64,000 nucleotides of DNA from Marichromatium bheemlicum (GCF_012276755.1 NZ_JAAXKX010000002.1:248001-312000), one strand, 5' to 3'; counted from the first letter of the stretch, positions 10,333 to 31,792 are shown. Notes: generated by a model not told the origin, from the sequence alone. Program-made: numbers and translations.

Positions 10333-10983
10333 TTAACCCTTGTTCTTCTGCTTCACGGACGGCAGCACGACCACGCGGCCACCAGCCGGGCCGGGCACGC
10401 CGCCACGGACCAGCAGTAGGTTACGCTCGGCGTCGACACGCACGACCTCGACACCCTGCTGGCAGCGGTTGGCGGCACCAAGCTGGCCGGCCATCTTCTT
10501 GCCCTTGAACACGCGGCCCGGGCTCTGGTTCTGCCCGATGGAACCCGGCGCACGGTGCGACAGCGAGTTGCCGTGGGTCGCATCCTGACCACGGAAGTGG
10601 TGGCGGCGGATGGTGCCGGCGAAGCCGCGACCCTTGGTCACGCCACGCACGTCGACCTTTTGGCCAGCCTCGAAGATGGAGACCGAGATCTCCTGACCGA
10701 CCTCGAGGTCGGTACCCTCTTCGTCTTCGAGACGGAACTCACGCAGCACCTCGCCGGCCTCGATTCCGGCCTTTGCGAAGTGGCCCGCCATCGGCTTGGT
10801 CACGCGCGAGGCGCGACGCGATCCGAAGGCGACCTGGATGGCGCGGTAGCCATCGGTCTCGGCGGACTTGACTTGACTCACACGGTTAGGCTGGACCTCG
10901 ATCACGGTGACCGGGATGCTCTCCCCGTCCTCGTTGAACAGCCGGGTCATGCCAGCCTTACGCCCGATAACTCCGATCGTCAT
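10333..10983 (-). CDS. rplC: Ribosomal protein L3
   Basis: A 216-residue protein (E. coli 209) beginning [20 protein letters not shown]. The tip of the extension reaching the peptidyl-transferase centre is in [37 protein letters not shown], which contains the glutamine methylated by PrmB in E. coli. L3 is, with L24, an initiator of 50S assembly. It lies ten bases after rpsJ. Confidence 0.98.
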   Translation of the reverse strand: MTIGVIGRKAGMTRLFNEDGESIPVTVIEVQPNRVSQVKSAETDGYRAIQVAFGSRRASRVTKPMAGHFAKAGIEAGEVLREFRLEDEEGTDLEVGQEISVSIFEAGQKVDVRGVTKGRGFAGTIRRHHFRGQDATHGNSLSHRAPGSIGQNQSPGRVFKGKKMAGQLGAANRCQQGVEVVRVDAERNLLLVRGGVPGPAGGRVVVLPSVKQKNKG

Positions 10984-10993
10984 CGTTTCGTCC

Positions 10994-11305
10994 TCAGCTC
11001 AGCTTGATCTGGACGTCGACGCCCGCGGCCAGATCCAATTTCATCAGCGCATCGACCGTCTTGTCGGTCGGATCGACGATGTCCATCAGGCGCTTGTGGG
11101 TGCGCAGCTCGTACTGATCACGCGCGTCCTTGTTGACGTGCGGGGAGACCAGCACCGTGAAGCGCTCCTTCTTGGAAGGCAGCGGAACCGGACCACGAAC
11201 CTGGGCGCCGGTGCGCTTGGCGGTATCGACGATCTCGCGTGCGGACTGATCGATCAGACGATGATCGAACGCCTTCAGTCGAATACGAATTCTTTGGCTG
11301 CTCAT
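10994..11305 (-). CDS. rpsJ: Ribosomal protein S10 / NusE
   Basis: A 103-residue protein, the same as E. coli, starting [20 protein letters not shown], with the conserved [29 protein letters not shown] core. S10 works both in the 30S head and, as NusE, with NusB and NusG in antitermination. It begins four bases after tuf, so the str block runs directly into the S10 block. I set the start at the ATG at 11305; an upstream extension would overlap tuf. Confidence 0.97.
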   Translation of the reverse strand: MSSQRIRIRLKAFDHRLIDQSAREIVDTAKRTGAQVRGPVPLPSKKERFTVLVSPHVNKDARDQYELRTHKRLMDIVDPTDKTVDALMKLDLAAGVDVQIKLS

Positions 11306-11309
11306 ATCC

Positions 11310-12500
<1,191 letters not shown>

Positions 12501-12525
12501 CCCGCTCTACCCTTAACAATCGTTA

Positions 12526-14619
12526 CTATTTCTTGGAGACCGCTTCGGCAATGCTGGCGGGCACCTCGTTGTACTTGCAGAACTCCATGCTGTAGGTCGC
12601 GCGACCCTGGGTCGCCGAGCGCAGGTCGGTCGCATAGCCGAACATCTCGGACAGCGGAACCTCGGCACGGATGATCTTGCCGGAAGGCGCGTCTTCCATT
12701 CCCTGAATCATGCCGCGACGGCTGTTCAGGTCGCCCATGACGTCGCCCATGTTCTCCTCGGGGGTCACCACCTCGACCTTCATGACCGGCTCGAGCAGCA
12801 CCGGCTTGGCCTTGGCAGCACCTTCCTTGATCGCCATCGAGCCGGCGATCTTGAACGCCATCTCACTCGAGTCGACCTCATGGTAGGAACCGTCGTAGAG
12901 GGTGACCTTGACGTCGACCATGGGGAAGCCGGCAATGATGCCGTTCTTCATGGCCTCCTGGATACCTTTGTCGACCGAAGGGATGTACTCCTTCGGCACC
13001 ACGCCACCAACGATGGCGTTGACGAACTCGTAACCGGCACCGGCCTCCTGCGGCTCGATGCGGATGTGCACGTGACCGTACTGACCACGACCACCGGACT
13101 GACGGGCGAACTTGGTCTCCTGCTCGACGGTCGCGCGGATGGTCTCGCGATAGCTGACCTGAGGTGCGCCGACGTTGGCCTCGACCTTGAACTCGCGACG
13201 CAGACGGTCGACGATGATCTCGAGGTGCAGCTCACCCATACCGGAGATGATGGTCTGACCCGACTCCTCGTCGGTGTGGACGCGGAACGAGGGGTCTTCC
13301 TGCGCCAGCTTCTGCAGCGCGATGCCCATCTTCTCCTGGTCGCTCTTGGTCTTAGGCTCGACCGCCACCGAGATCACCGGATCGGGGAACTCCATGCGCT
13401 CGAGGGTGATGACCTGATTGAGGTCGCACAGGGTATCACCGGTGGTGACGTCCTTCAGACCGACTGCCGCAGCGATGTCGCCAGCGCGGACCTCTTTGAT
13501 CTCCTTACGCTCGTTGGCGTGCATCTGCAGGATGCGGCCGACACGCTCCTTCTTACCCTTGACCGGGTTGAAGACGGTATCGCCCGAGCTGATCACACCC
13601 GAGTACACGCGGAAGAAGGTCAGGGTGCCAACGAAGGGGTCGGTCGCGATCTTGAACGCCAGCGCGGCAAAGGGCGCATCGTCGTTAGACTCACGGGTCG
13701 CCTCGGTCTCGTCCTTGTCGTCGAGGATGCCGCGGATGGCGGGCACGTCGACCGGCGAGGGCATGTAGTCGAGCACGGCGTCGAGCATTGCCTGCACACC
13801 CTTGTTCTTGAAGGCCGAGCCGCACATCATCGGCACGATCTCGCTCTTCAGGGTACGCTCACGCAGCGCGGCCTTGATCTCGTCCTCGCTGAGCGTCTCG
13901 CCCTCGAGGTACTTGTCCATCAGCGCTTCGTTGGCCTCGGCCGCGGCCTCGACCATCTTCTCACGCCACTCGTTGCAAAGCTCGACCAGATCCTCGGGGA
14001 TGTCGCGCGCCTCGTACTCCATGCCGCGGCTGTCTTCGTCCCAGTAGATCGCCTGCATGCGCACCAGGTCGACGACACCCTTGAAGTCTTCCTCGGCGCC
14101 GATCGGAATCTGGATCGGCACCGGGTTGGCGCCGAGACGATCCTCGACCTGACCGACGACGCGCAGGAAGTTGGCGCCCATGCGGTCCATCTTGTTGACG
14201 AAGGCGATACGCGGCACGCCGTACTTGTCGGCCTGACGCCACACCGTCTCGGACTGGGGCTCGACGCCACCGACGGCACAGAACACGGCGCAAGCACCAT
14301 CGAGCACACGCAGCGAACGCTCGACTTCGATGGTGAAGTCGACGTGCCCGGGGGTGTCGATGATGTTGATGCGGTGCTCAGGGCGGTCGCGATCCATGCC
14401 TTTCCAGAAGCAGGTGGTCGCTGCGGAGGTGATGGTGATACCACGCTCCTGCTCCTGCTCCATCCAGTCCATGGTGGCCGAGCCATCATGCGTTTCACCA
14501 ATCTTGTGAGAGACCCCGGTGTAGAACAGGATGCGCTCTGTGGTGGTGGTCTTCCCGGCATCGATATGCGCCATGATGCCAAGGTTGCGATACCGCTCGA
14601 TTGGGGTGCTACGTGCCAC
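12526..14619 (-). CDS. fusA: Elongation factor G
   Basis: A 697-residue translocation GTPase (E. coli 704). Its P-loop is [19 protein letters not shown] at about residues 17-35, followed by [10 protein letters not shown] (switch I), DTPGHVDFT and NKMDRMGA. Domain IV shows the [13 protein letters not shown] block. It lies 41 bases after rpsG and 25 before tuf, the normal str operon order. Confidence 0.99.
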   Translation of the reverse strand: MARSTPIERYRNLGIMAHIDAGKTTTTERILFYTGVSHKIGETHDGSATMDWMEQEQERGITITSAATTCFWKGMDRDRPEHRINIIDTPGHVDFTIEVERSLRVLDGACAVFCAVGGVEPQSETVWRQADKYGVPRIAFVNKMDRMGANFLRVVGQVEDRLGANPVPIQIPIGAEEDFKGVVDLVRMQAIYWDEDSRGMEYEARDIPEDLVELCNEWREKMVEAAAEANEALMDKYLEGETLSEDEIKAALRERTLKSEIVPMMCGSAFKNKGVQAMLDAVLDYMPSPVDVPAIRGILDDKDETEATRESNDDAPFAALAFKIATDPFVGTLTFFRVYSGVISSGDTVFNPVKGKKERVGRILQMHANERKEIKEVRAGDIAAAVGLKDVTTGDTLCDLNQVITLERMEFPDPVISVAVEPKTKSDQEKMGIALQKLAQEDPSFRVHTDEESGQTIISGMGELHLEIIVDRLRREFKVEANVGAPQVSYRETIRATVEQETKFARQSGGRGQYGHVHIRIEPQEAGAGYEFVNAIVGGVVPKEYIPSVDKGIQEAMKNGIIAGFPMVDVKVTLYDGSYHEVDSSEMAFKIAGSMAIKEGAAKAKPVLLEPVMKVEVVTPEENMGDVMGDLNSRRGMIQGMEDAPSGKIIRAEVPLSEMFGYATDLRSATQGRATYSMEFCKYNEVPASIAEAVSKK

Positions 14620-14660
14620 GACTGAATCCGCCCTGATTGATCAAAAAATGCGTTGCGAAA

Positions 14661-15134
<474 letters not shown>

Positions 15135-15162
15135 CTACTCCGACCTAATCTGGGATACTGAC

Positions 15163-15537
15163 TCAGCTCTTCGGGCGCTTGGCGCCGTACTTGGAACGTG
15201 CCTGACGCCGCTTCTCGACACCCGAGGTATCCAGCGTACCGCGCACGGTGTGGTAGCGAACACCCGGCAAGTCCTTGACACGACCACCGCGGATCAGCAC
15301 CACCGAGTGCTCCTGCAGGTTGTGCCCTTCACCACCGATGTAGGAAGCCACCTCGTAGCCGTTGGTCAGACGCACACGAGCGACCTTACGCAGTGCGGAG
15401 TTCGGCTTTTTCGGGGTGGTGGTGTACACACGGGTGCAGACACCACGACGCTGCGGACAAGCCTCGAGGGCCGGCACATTGCTCTTCGCCACGTTCCGCT
15501 TGCGGGGCTTCCGCACGAGTTGGTTGATCGTTGCCAT
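15163..15537 (-). CDS. rpsL: Ribosomal protein S12
   Basis: A 124-residue decoding-centre protein. The two streptomycin-interaction loops, [12 protein letters not shown] and [17 protein letters not shown], have the wild-type lysines (E. coli K42 and K87 equivalents), so a streptomycin-sensitive S12 is predicted. It is the first gene of the str block, behind a near-consensus promoter (15740-15768) and a leader of about 196 bases. Confidence 0.99.
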   Translation of the reverse strand: MATINQLVRKPRKRNVAKSNVPALEACPQRRGVCTRVYTTTPKKPNSALRKVARVRLTNGYEVASYIGGEGHNLQEHSVVLIRGGRVKDLPGVRYHTVRGTLDTSGVEKRRQARSKYGAKRPKS

Positions 15538-15690
15538 GCAATCAGTCTCCAGGGGCGCCCAGGCGCCAAATTCAGGGAGTCAAACGACGCCTGCACGGCA
15601 GCAGGCCGCATCGCAGCCAGTACGTCCGCACGGATTCGATCGATTGACTCGGGGACCGGGCGGGTTTGCCCAGACCAAGGAACCGGACCA

Positions 15691-15724
15691 AGAAAAAATA
15701 AGGCCAGCCAACCCTTCGGCCGGC
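15691..15724 (-). terminator. Terminator-like hairpin with U-run in the str leader
   Basis: On the transcribed strand a 7-bp stem (GCCGGCC pairing with GGCTGGC, one G-U) with an eight-base loop spans 15724-15703 and is followed by CUUAUUUUUUC. It begins about ten bases after the predicted start of the rpsL promoter. It could stop readthrough from rpoC, attenuate str transcription, or both. Structure seen; role inferred. Confidence 0.65.
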
Positions 15725-15739
15725 TAGCTGAGACAGAGC

Positions 15740-15768
15740 AGTATAGGGAGTGACCAAAGACGTGTCAA
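15740..15768 (-). promoter_or_regulatory. Sigma70 promoter of the rpsL-rpsG-fusA-tuf block
   Basis: On the minus strand the -35 is a perfect TTGACA (15768-15763) and the -10 is TATACT (15745-15740), separated by exactly 17 bases. This is the best promoter match in the super-cluster together with that of tRNA-Tyr. Transcription should start near 15733. Confidence 0.85.
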
Positions 15769-15822
15769 CCTCCCTAACTGCCCGATCTTTCTTGGAATGA
15801 AATGCCTTTCGGCATGCTGCGG

Positions 15823-20343
<4,521 letters not shown>

Positions 20344-20414
20344 GACCTTAATCTCCTGCCTGCGATAACCGGCTAAGCGCTAGCCCCACATGCGTCACGT
20401 GCGTGGTGCGTAGG

Positions 20415-20492
20415 GTGCGGTGAGGCACGAACCGCACGGTCGCCAGATCATTGAAAGGACGCACTCCCCCTCCCGCGAGGGGGAATGCGTCC
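20415..20492 (-). other. Two hairpins in the rpoB-rpoC intergenic gap
   Basis: The nearer one to rpoB (20457-20492) has a stem of fifteen positions with one C-A mismatch (arms GGACGCACTCCCCCT and AGGGGGAATGCGTCC), followed on the RNA by UUUCAAU. The second (20415-20437) is a 7-bp stem GTGCGGT/ACCGCAC. They could be an RNase III processing site or a weak terminator lowering rpoC relative to rpoB. Confidence 0.6.
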
Positions 20493-20510
20493 CGCGGCTT
20501 GATGGCTCGG

Positions 20511-24683
<4,173 letters not shown>

Positions 24684-24844
24684 TATGCCTTCCCTCGAGG
24701 TGCTTACTATGGTCCCTAACGGGGCATGGACTCTGGTGCAGGTTGCGGTCGGCGAGGATCAGCCGCGCAGCCGATCTGGGATCTAGCGCCAACCTCGGCG
24801 TCGGAGCCTCGATGCGAGACGCCGCGGGGTTGTTCGGCCCCAAC

Positions 24845-24875
24845 GGGAAAAGGCCGGCGGCTCGTCGCCGCCAGC
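24845..24875 (-). terminator. Attenuator-like hairpin between rplL and rpoB
   Basis: On the RNA a nine-pair stem (arms GCTGGCGGC and GCCGCCGGC, one U-G pair) with a five-base loop is followed by CUUUUCCC. E. coli also has an attenuator in the rplL-rpoB gap that lets only part of transcription into rpoBC. The same position and form here suggest the same role. Confidence 0.65.
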
Positions 24876-24914
24876 CCGAACGCTCCGCCGAAGACGTGGC
24901 GAGGCAATGCGCCC

Positions 24915-25292
24915 TTACTTGATTTCGACGCTTGCGCCAGCCTCTTCGAGCTGCTTCTTGGCCTCTTCGGCCTCGTCCTTCGACACGCCTTCCTTCAGGG
25001 TCGCCGGAGCGCCTTCGACGGCCTCCTTGGCTTCCTTCAGGCCGAGGCCGGTGAGGCCACGGACAGCCTTGATGACGGCAACCTTGTTGGCGCCGAACGA
25101 GGCGAGCACGACGTCGAACTCGGTCTTCTCTTCAGCGGCGGCAGCCTCGCCACCAGCGGCGGCCGGGGCAGCAGCGACGGCGGCAGCGGCGGTCACGCCG
25201 AACTTCTCTTCCATCGCTTCGATCAGGTCCACGACCTCGAGCACGGTCATGTTACCAATCGCTTCGAGAATCTCGTCTTTCGAAACGGCCAT
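24915..25292 (-). CDS. rplL: Ribosomal protein L7/L12
   Basis: A 125-residue acidic stalk protein (E. coli 121). The N-terminal dimerisation helices (residues 1-35) are followed by an alanine-rich hinge (about 36-55) and the C-terminal factor-binding domain with [21 protein letters not shown]. Several dimers bind L10 and recruit translational GTPases. It follows rplJ by 58 bases. Confidence 0.98.
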   Translation of the reverse strand: MAVSKDEILEAIGNMTVLEVVDLIEAMEEKFGVTAAAAVAAAPAAAGGEAAAAEEKTEFDVVLASFGANKVAVIKAVRGLTGLGLKEAKEAVEGAPATLKEGVSKDEAEEAKKQLEEAGASVEIK

Positions 25293-25350
25293 GGGGATCT
25301 CCTAGGGATGAATACTGTTGATCGAACTGGTACGGGGTTGGAAGCGCCTA

Positions 25351-25878
25351 TCAGGCGGCTTCCTTGGCATCGCGAATCGCGGCAACGGTGCGCACGAGCT
25401 TGCCCGGCACCTCGTTGATGGTCGCTGCGAGCTTCTGCACCGGAGCCTTCATGGTGGCCATGAGGATGCTGATCGCCTGATCGTAGGTCGGCATCTTCGC
25501 GAGATTGCCGAGCTCCGTGGCGGGGAGCAGCTTGCCGCCCAGGGCGATGAGACGCACCTGGAACTTGTCATGGTCCTTGGCGAAGGCCTCGGCAACACGA
25601 GCGGCCGAGCCCGGATCTTCCTGCGAGAATGCAAGGATCAGCGGACCGGTGAGGCCCTCCTGCATGCACGCGAAGTCCGTGCCCTCCAGCGCGCGACGTG
25701 CCAGGGTGTTCTTGACCACACGAACATAGACGCCGGCCTTGCGTGCTTCCACGCGCAGCTGAGTCAGCTCGTCGACGGTCAAGCCCCGGTACTCGGCACC
25801 GATGGCCGAGTAAGCGCTCTTGGCGACTTCCGCGACTTCGGCGACGATCGCTTCTTTCTGGGCGAAATTCAGCGCCAC
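25351..25878 (-). CDS. rplJ: Ribosomal protein L10 (GTG start)
   Basis: A 175-residue protein (E. coli 165) that anchors the L7/L12 stalk and, in complex with L7/L12, represses its own mRNA. I chose the GTG at 25878, giving V/MALNFAQKEAIVAEV, because a strong Shine-Dalgarno AGGAGGTGA ends a few bases upstream and the residues align with the E. coli start MALN. The longer ATG reading has no support. The stalk-binding C-terminal helix is IRDAKEAA-terminated. Confidence 0.96.
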   Translation of the reverse strand: MALNFAQKEAIVAEVAEVAKSAYSAIGAEYRGLTVDELTQLRVEARKAGVYVRVVKNTLARRALEGTDFACMQEGLTGPLILAFSQEDPGSAARVAEAFAKDHDKFQVRLIALGGKLLPATELGNLAKMPTYDQAISILMATMKAPVQKLAATINEVPGKLVRTVAAIRDAKEAA

Positions 25879-26175
25879 TTCGTCACCTCCTGAGTGTATA
25901 AACCCCGGTCTTACCGGGGCGCACGACATGAATACGCATCCTGCGTCTCCACGACGAGCAGAGAGCGTGCGCCGTCATCAGTCACTGACTTGATTCTGGA
26001 GCACCGTCTGCGCAGGCGGGGATCCCATTGAGTCGCTGAGACGCACGTCCACTGCGTGCCCGGCGACACCTGCGGTCTTTGACGGTCCCCGGTCAATCGA
26101 CCGGGGCCCCAAAGATGTTTTGACGCGGAGGTCGGGCCTCCGCACTCCGGACCTCGCGGCCCGGAGACGTCGAAC
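25879..26175 (-). promoter_or_regulatory. L10 mRNA leader with two copies of one palindrome
   Basis: This 297-base gap between rplA and rplJ is where the L10-(L12) autoregulatory leader lies in E. coli. Two hairpins share the same arms: CCCCGGTC-loop-GACCGGGG at 26087-26106 and CCCCGGT-loop-ACCGGGG at 25903-25919, the latter ending about nine bases before the rplJ Shine-Dalgarno. Arms of one can pair with arms of the other, which would allow alternative folds. I found no convincing promoter in the gap. Confidence 0.55.
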
Positions 26176-26868
26176 TCAGACCAGGGCCGAGTGGTCGACG
26201 GTCAGGCCCGGCCCCATGGTGGTGGAGACCGTGACCTGCTGCATGTATACGCCCTTGGCGCTAGCCGGCTTGGCCTTGACCAGATTGGCCAACAGGGCCT
26301 CGAGGTTCTCGCGCAGCTGCGCCGGCTCGAAGTCGGCCTTTCCGATGGGGCAGTGGATAATGCCAGCCTTGTCGGTGCGATAGCGCACCTGACCGGCCTT
26401 GGCATTGCGCACGGCCTCGGCGACGTCGGCGGTGACGGTGCCAACCTTCGGGTTCGGCATCAGGCCGCGGGGACCGAGCACCTTACCGAGCTGGCCGACG
26501 ATACGCATCGCGTCCGGGGAGGCGATGACCACATCGAAGTCCAGATTACCGGCCTTAACCTCTTCGGCCAGATCCTCGAAACCGACCTTATCGGCACCGG
26601 CTTCTTTGGCTGCCTCGACGTTGGCGCCCTGGGTGAAGACCGCCACACGCACGGTCTTACCGGTGCCGTTGGGCAGCACGGTGGAGCCACGCACGACCTG
26701 ATCCGACTTACGCGGATCGACACCGAGGTTGACGGCGACGTCAACGCTCTCGGAGAACTTCACCTGGGAGAGTTCTTTGAGCAGCGCGAAGGCCTCTTCG
26801 GGTGCATAGAGTTTGCCCGGCTCGACACGCTCACGGATTGCGCGCGTACGCTTGGTCAGCTTGGCCAT
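26176..26868 (-). CDS. rplA: Ribosomal protein L1
   Basis: A 230-residue protein (E. coli 234) forming the mobile L1 stalk that moves with E-site tRNA. The signature [28 protein letters not shown] is present at the domain II/I junction. In E. coli L1 represses translation of the rplK-rplA mRNA. The ATG overlaps the rplK stop by one base (TGATG), so the pair is coupled. Confidence 0.98.
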   Translation of the reverse strand: MAKLTKRTRAIRERVEPGKLYAPEEAFALLKELSQVKFSESVDVAVNLGVDPRKSDQVVRGSTVLPNGTGKTVRVAVFTQGANVEAAKEAGADKVGFEDLAEEVKAGNLDFDVVIASPDAMRIVGQLGKVLGPRGLMPNPKVGTVTADVAEAVRNAKAGQVRYRTDKAGIIHCPIGKADFEPAQLRENLEALLANLVKAKPASAKGVYMQQVTVSTTMGPGLTVDHSALV

Positions 26869-27302
26869 CAGTTCACCCCCTCGACGTCGAGACCCATTGC
26901 ACGCGCACTACCTGCGATGGTACGCACGGCGGCGTCCATATCAGCGGCGGTGAGATCGGGCATCTTGGTGGTTGCGATCTGCTCGAGCTGCTCACGGGTC
27001 ACCACACCAACCTTGGCGGTGTTGGGCGTAGCACTGCCCTTGCCGATGCCTGCGGCCTTCTTCAGCAGAATGGCGGCCGGCGGCGTCTTGGTGATGAAGG
27101 TGAAGCTGCGATCGGAGTAGACGGTGATGACCACCGGGATCGGCAGACCCTTCTCGACGTCCTGCGTCTTGGCGTTGAACGCCTTGCAGAACTCCATGAT
27201 GTTGACGCCGTGCTGACCGAGTGCAGGACCGACTGGCGGGCTCGGGTTGGCCTCACCTGCCTTGACCTGCAGCTTGATATAGGCTGTGATCTTTTTTGCC
27301 AC
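26868..27302 (-). CDS. rplK: Ribosomal protein L11
   Basis: A 144-residue protein (E. coli 142) of the GTPase-associated centre. The N-terminal domain has the proline-rich [21 protein letters not shown] motif to which thiostrepton binds together with rRNA. L11 is needed for RelA-dependent stringent response. It follows nusG by a 154-base gap where the L1-responsive leader would lie. Confidence 0.98.
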   Translation of the reverse strand: MAKKITAYIKLQVKAGEANPSPPVGPALGQHGVNIMEFCKAFNAKTQDVEKGLPIPVVITVYSDRSFTFITKTPPAAILLKKAAGIGKGSATPNTAKVGVVTREQLEQIATTKMPDLTAADMDAAVRTIAGSARAMGLDVEGVN

Positions 27303-27456
27303 GATGATTCTCCAATGGGTGCAAACGCCAGGGGACTGAGACCTTGGCTCCCCATGTCACACCCCCGGGCGGGGGGTTGGTACGAAGGTCGCCACCACAG
27401 CGGCAACGACCGGGATGCACCGTATCGCACCCAGGCGGGGGCGAAACGGACTGCGA

Positions 27457-27990
27457 TCAACCCTTCTCGACTTGAGAGAACTCGAGATCGACTGGAGTGG
27501 CACGCCCGAAGATCAGCACCGAGACCTTGACCCGGCTCTTCTCGTAATCGACGTCCTCGACCACACCGTTGAAATCGGTGAAGGGACCATCGATCACGCG
27601 CACGACTTCTCCCGGCTCGTAGAGCACCTTCGGACGTGGCTTTTCGCCGCCTTCCTCAAGACGCTGCAGGATGGCCTGAGCCTGGGATTCGGGGATGGGT
27701 GCCGGACGATCACCGGTTCCGCCGATGAAGCCCATGACCTTGGGAACGCTCTTGACGAGATGCCAGGTTTCGTCGGTCATCTCCATATTGACCAAGACGT
27801 AACCCGGGAAGAACTTACGCTCACTCCTGCGCTGCTGACCGCCGCGCACCTCGACGACCTCTTCGGTCGGCACCAGGATCATGCCGAACAGCTCTTCGAG
27901 ACCCGCACGCTTGATGCGATCTTCGAGTGAACGTTTGACCTGCCCCTCGAAACCCGAGTAGGCATGGATGACATACCATCGCTTCGCCAT
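27457..27990 (-). CDS. nusG: Transcription elongation/antitermination factor NusG
   Basis: A 177-residue protein (E. coli 181). The NGN domain, from [25 protein letters not shown] onward, binds the beta-prime clamp helices. The C-terminal KOW domain ([24 protein letters not shown]) binds S10 or Rho. It follows secE by two bases, as in other proteobacteria. Confidence 0.98.
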   Translation of the reverse strand: MAKRWYVIHAYSGFEGQVKRSLEDRIKRAGLEELFGMILVPTEEVVEVRGGQQRRSERKFFPGYVLVNMEMTDETWHLVKSVPKVMGFIGGTGDRPAPIPESQAQAILQRLEEGGEKPRPKVLYEPGEVVRVIDGPFTDFNGVVEDVDYEKSRVKVSVLIFGRATPVDLEFSQVEKG

Positions 27991-27992
27991 CT

Positions 27993-28370
27993 TCAGCCAC
28001 CTTGTCCAGTGAGGAGACGCAGGATCGACATCAGCATCATGTCGAACAACCAGAGCACGATACCGACGATCAGCACCATGACGATAACCACCAAGGTGGT
28101 CTGAGTGGTTTCCTGCCGCGAAGGCCAGACGACCTTACGCACCTCCATCCTGGCGTCAGCTGCAAACTGCCACAAGGTCCGACCACGCTCGGTCTTGAAG
28201 GCCACGAATGCCGCGACACCACAGATGATCAGCAGGCCGACAACCGCCAACAGGGTCGAGAGGGGCTTGAGGAGGTAGAAGGCAACGATACCGCCGACCA
28301 ACAAAAAAGCAGCAGCGACCAGCTTGAGGGTATCCAAGCTGGCGCCACGGGCTTCTGCGCGTGAATTCAT
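27993..28370 (-). CDS. secE: Protein translocase subunit SecE (three-helix form)
   Basis: A 125-residue inner-membrane protein (E. coli 127). Two hydrophobic helices at about residues 15-35 and 38-57 precede the essential amphipathic segment [13 protein letters not shown] and the third helix that clamps SecY. The three-helix form is typical of gammaproteobacteria. It lies 32 bases after tRNA-Trp and directly precedes nusG. Confidence 0.97.
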   Translation of the reverse strand: MNSRAEARGASLDTLKLVAAAFLLVGGIVAFYLLKPLSTLLAVVGLLIICGVAAFVAFKTERGRTLWQFAADARMEVRKVVWPSRQETTQTTLVVIVMVLIVGIVLWLFDMMLMSILRLLTGQGG

Positions 28371-28402
28371 GGAATCGCGTGTCGCCTAAGCGATGGGTTG
28401 TA

Positions 28403-28478
<76 letters not shown>

Positions 28479-28495
28479 AGAAACTAGGTTTTCCG

Positions 28496-28522
28496 GATCG
28501 CGCACCCTCTGGGTGCGCGATC
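28496..28522 (-). other. Perfect 12-bp hairpin between tuf and tRNA-Trp
   Basis: GATCGCGCACCC and its exact complement flank a three-base loop, just after the tuf stop. On the RNA it is followed by CGGAAAACC rather than a U-run. It may mark the processing point that separates tuf mRNA from tRNA-Trp and secE, or protect the tuf 3' end. Confidence 0.55.
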
Positions 28523-28534
28523 GGAGATCGAGTA

Positions 28535-29725
<1,191 letters not shown>

Positions 29726-29791
29726 GAACGGCTCCCCGCATGTTTCAAATCGACCAGGCGCGCCTGGATGCGCGCAACCGTACCGAGAAAA

Positions 29792-29867
29792 TGGAGCCCA
29801 TGACCGGAATTGAACCGGTGACCTCACCCTTACCAAGGGTGTGCTCTACCATCTGAGCTACATGGGC
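29792..29867 (-). tRNA. tRNA-Thr (anticodon GGT)
   Basis: A 76-base cloverleaf with encoded CCA. Acceptor arms GCCCATG/CATGGGC pair, the anticodon stem is CACCC/GGGTG with anticodon GGT, and the T-arm is GGTTCAATTCC. It is 66 bases upstream of tuf, like thrT in the E. coli tufB operon. Confidence 0.97.
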
Positions 29868-29910
29868 AAACTTGCTTTCTTTATTACTGCGCTAACGGCG
29901 CCTTCTTCTT

Positions 29911-29985
29911 TGGAGCGGGTGATGGGAATCGAACCCACATCATCAGCTTGGAAGGCTGAGGTTCTAGCCGTTGAACTACACCCGC
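29911..29985 (-). tRNA. tRNA-Gly (anticodon TCC)
   Basis: A 75-base cloverleaf with encoded CCA. The acceptor arms GCGGGTG/CACCCGC pair, the anticodon stem-loop CAGCCTTCCAAGCTG gives anticodon TCC, and the T-loop is GGTTCGATTCC. It closely follows E. coli glyT in sequence and position. Confidence 0.97.
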
Positions 29986-30083
29986 AAGACTGGCGAACCA
30001 GCCTGCGACGCTCGCCTTCAACATAAGGCCGATCACCGCAGTGTCGCGACCGCATCGCGACGCCTACCCGCAGGTAGGAAACT

Positions 30084-30168
30084 TGGTGGAGGGGGGAGGA
30101 TTCGAACCTCCGAAGGCTGAGCCGTCAGATTTACAGTCTGATCCCTTTGACCGCTCGGGAACCCCTCC
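30084..30168 (-). tRNA. tRNA-Tyr (anticodon GTA)
   Basis: An 85-base class II tRNA with a long variable arm and encoded CCA. Acceptor arms GGAGGGG/CCCCTCC pair, and the anticodon stem-loop CAGACTGTAAATCTG gives GTA. It is the first gene of the tRNA-tuf transcript, and its 5' end lies only about seven bases from the predicted transcription start. Confidence 0.97.
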
Positions 30169-30181
30169 AAAAGAGCTGCTT

Positions 30182-30210
30182 ATCTTAGACGCCTACACAG
30201 CGCCTGTCAA
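30182..30210 (-). promoter_or_regulatory. Sigma70 promoter of the tRNA-tuf transcript
   Basis: On the minus strand a perfect -35 TTGACA (30210-30205) and a -10 TAAGAT (30187-30182) are separated by 17 bases. The predicted start lies near 30175. The short GC-rich stretch after the -10 resembles the discriminator of stringently controlled tRNA promoters, which is inference. Confidence 0.85.
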
Positions 30211-30454
30211 CGCCCTTTTGAAACTTTTTACTCTAGCTGCCGCTTGGTCTTGTTAACGCCTGGGGCACCGTGAGCTGGTACTATGGCTCGCGAAGCTTGA
30301 AGACGGAACTCAAGAGACCGATTGCCGACTCGAAACCCTTGCCAAGGTCGTCCCTTCGTCAGCGCCGGAGTAGTCCCCTAAGATACTCTCTTCATGCCCC
30401 CGTACGCAACCCAATCCATCTCATATCAATTCACTCAGACTCGGAGGTCTCCTG

Positions 30455-31792
30455 ATGGAAGTAACGATTTTCGGCAGCGGCTATGTCGGCCTGGTCACTG
30501 GCGCTTGCCTCGCCGAGGTGGGCAATGACGTGCTCTGCATCGATGTCGACCCTGACAAGATCGATCTACTCAACAGCGGCGGGGTGCCGATCTATGAACC
30601 CGGGCTCGACGAACTCATCCGCAACAATCGCGAGGCCGGCCGCCTGCACTTCTCGACCGACGCCGAGGCCGGGGTCAAGCACGGGCTATTCCAGTTCATC
30701 GCCGTCGGCACCCCGCCCGACGAGGACGGTTCGGCCGACTTGCAATATGTGCTCTCGGTCGCGCGCACCATTGGTCAGCACATGGACGGCTACCGCATCC
30801 TGGTCGACAAATCGACCGTCCCCGTCGGCACCGCCGACAAGGTCGCCGACACCGTGCGCGCTGCCCTCAGCGAGCGCGGCCGAAGTGCCGATTTCGACGT
30901 CGTCTCCAACCCAGAGTTTCTCAAGGAAGGGGCAGCAATCGAGGACTTCATGCGCCCCGACCGCATCATTGTCGGCACCGACAACCCACGCACCGCAGAG
31001 CTGCTGCGTGCGCTCTACGCCCCCTTCAACCGCAGCCGCGATCGACTGATGGTGATGGACGTGCGCTCAGCCGAGCTGACCAAATACGCCGCCAACGCCA
31101 TGCTGGCGACCAAGATCAGCTTCATGAACGAACTCTCGAACATCGCCGAGACCGTCGGCGCCGACATCGAGAAAGTGCGTGTCGGCATCGGCTCCGACCC
31201 TCGGATCGGCTACCAATTCATCTATCCCGGCTGCGGCTACGGCGGCTCTTGCTTCCCCAAGGACGTCCGTGCGCTCGAGCGCACCGCGCGCGGACTCGGT
31301 TACGAGCCACAGCTGCTACAGGCGGTCGAGGCAGTCAACTTCCGCCAGAAGGAGTTGCTGTTCGACAAACTCAAGGCCCAGTTCGACGGCGACCTTGCCG
31401 GACGCACCATCGCGCTTTGGGGGCTGGCCTTTAAGCCCAACACCGATGACATGCGCGAGGCCTCGAGCCGGGTGCTGATGGAGTCGCTGTGGGCGGCCGG
31501 CGCCAAGGTGCAGGCGTTCGACCCGGTGGCCGCCGACGAGGCACAACGCATTTACGGCGAGCGCCCCGACCTCCTTCTCGCCGAGGACGCCAATGCCGCG
31601 CTCGTCGGCGCCGATGCGTTGGTGATCGTCACCGAATGGGCGCAGTTCCGCAGCCCCAACTTCCGCCTCATCCGCGACACCCTAACCCGGCCACTGCTAC
31701 TCGACGGACGCAACATCCTCGACCCGCAACAGGTCACCGCCGCCGGCCTGACCTACCTCTCGATCGGTCGCGCACCGGCCACCCCCGCCTAA
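30455..31792 (+). CDS. udg: UDP-glucose 6-dehydrogenase
   Basis: A 445-residue cytosolic enzyme that oxidises UDP-glucose twice with NAD to UDP-glucuronate, a precursor for exopolysaccharide or lipopolysaccharide sugars. The N-terminal Rossmann motif is [10 protein letters not shown] at residues 7-16, the linker helix and KEGAAIEDF motif follow, and the catalytic Cys266 lies in [11 protein letters not shown] strong TCGGAGG Shine-Dalgarno precedes the ATG. It is a single-gene unit divergent from the tRNA operon, with no glycan genes next to it, so its product pathway is not shown by context. Confidence 0.95.
   Translation: MEVTIFGSGYVGLVTGACLAEVGNDVLCIDVDPDKIDLLNSGGVPIYEPGLDELIRNNREAGRLHFSTDAEAGVKHGLFQFIAVGTPPDEDGSADLQYVLSVARTIGQHMDGYRILVDKSTVPVGTADKVADTVRAALSERGRSADFDVVSNPEFLKEGAAIEDFMRPDRIIVGTDNPRTAELLRALYAPFNRSRDRLMVMDVRSAELTKYAANAMLATKISFMNELSNIAETVGADIEKVRVGIGSDPRIGYQFIYPGCGYGGSCFPKDVRALERTARGLGYEPQLLQAVEAVNFRQKELLFDKLKAQFDGDLAGRTIALWGLAFKPNTDDMREASSRVLMESLWAAGAKVQAFDPVAADEAQRIYGERPDLLLAEDANAALVGADALVIVTEWAQFRSPNFRLIRDTLTRPLLLDGRNILDPQQVTAAGLTYLSIGRAPATPA

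Noticed and set aside
12880-14625. Open frame of 581 codons on the plus strand, antisense to fusA
   Set aside because: It mirrors EF-G codons in a GC-rich genome and its product is low-complexity (rich in Leu, Asp, His, Arg, Val) with no known motif.
30211-30454. Sigma70 promoter for udg with TTGTTA and TACTAT
   Set aside because: The spacing of 23 bases is far outside the usable range.
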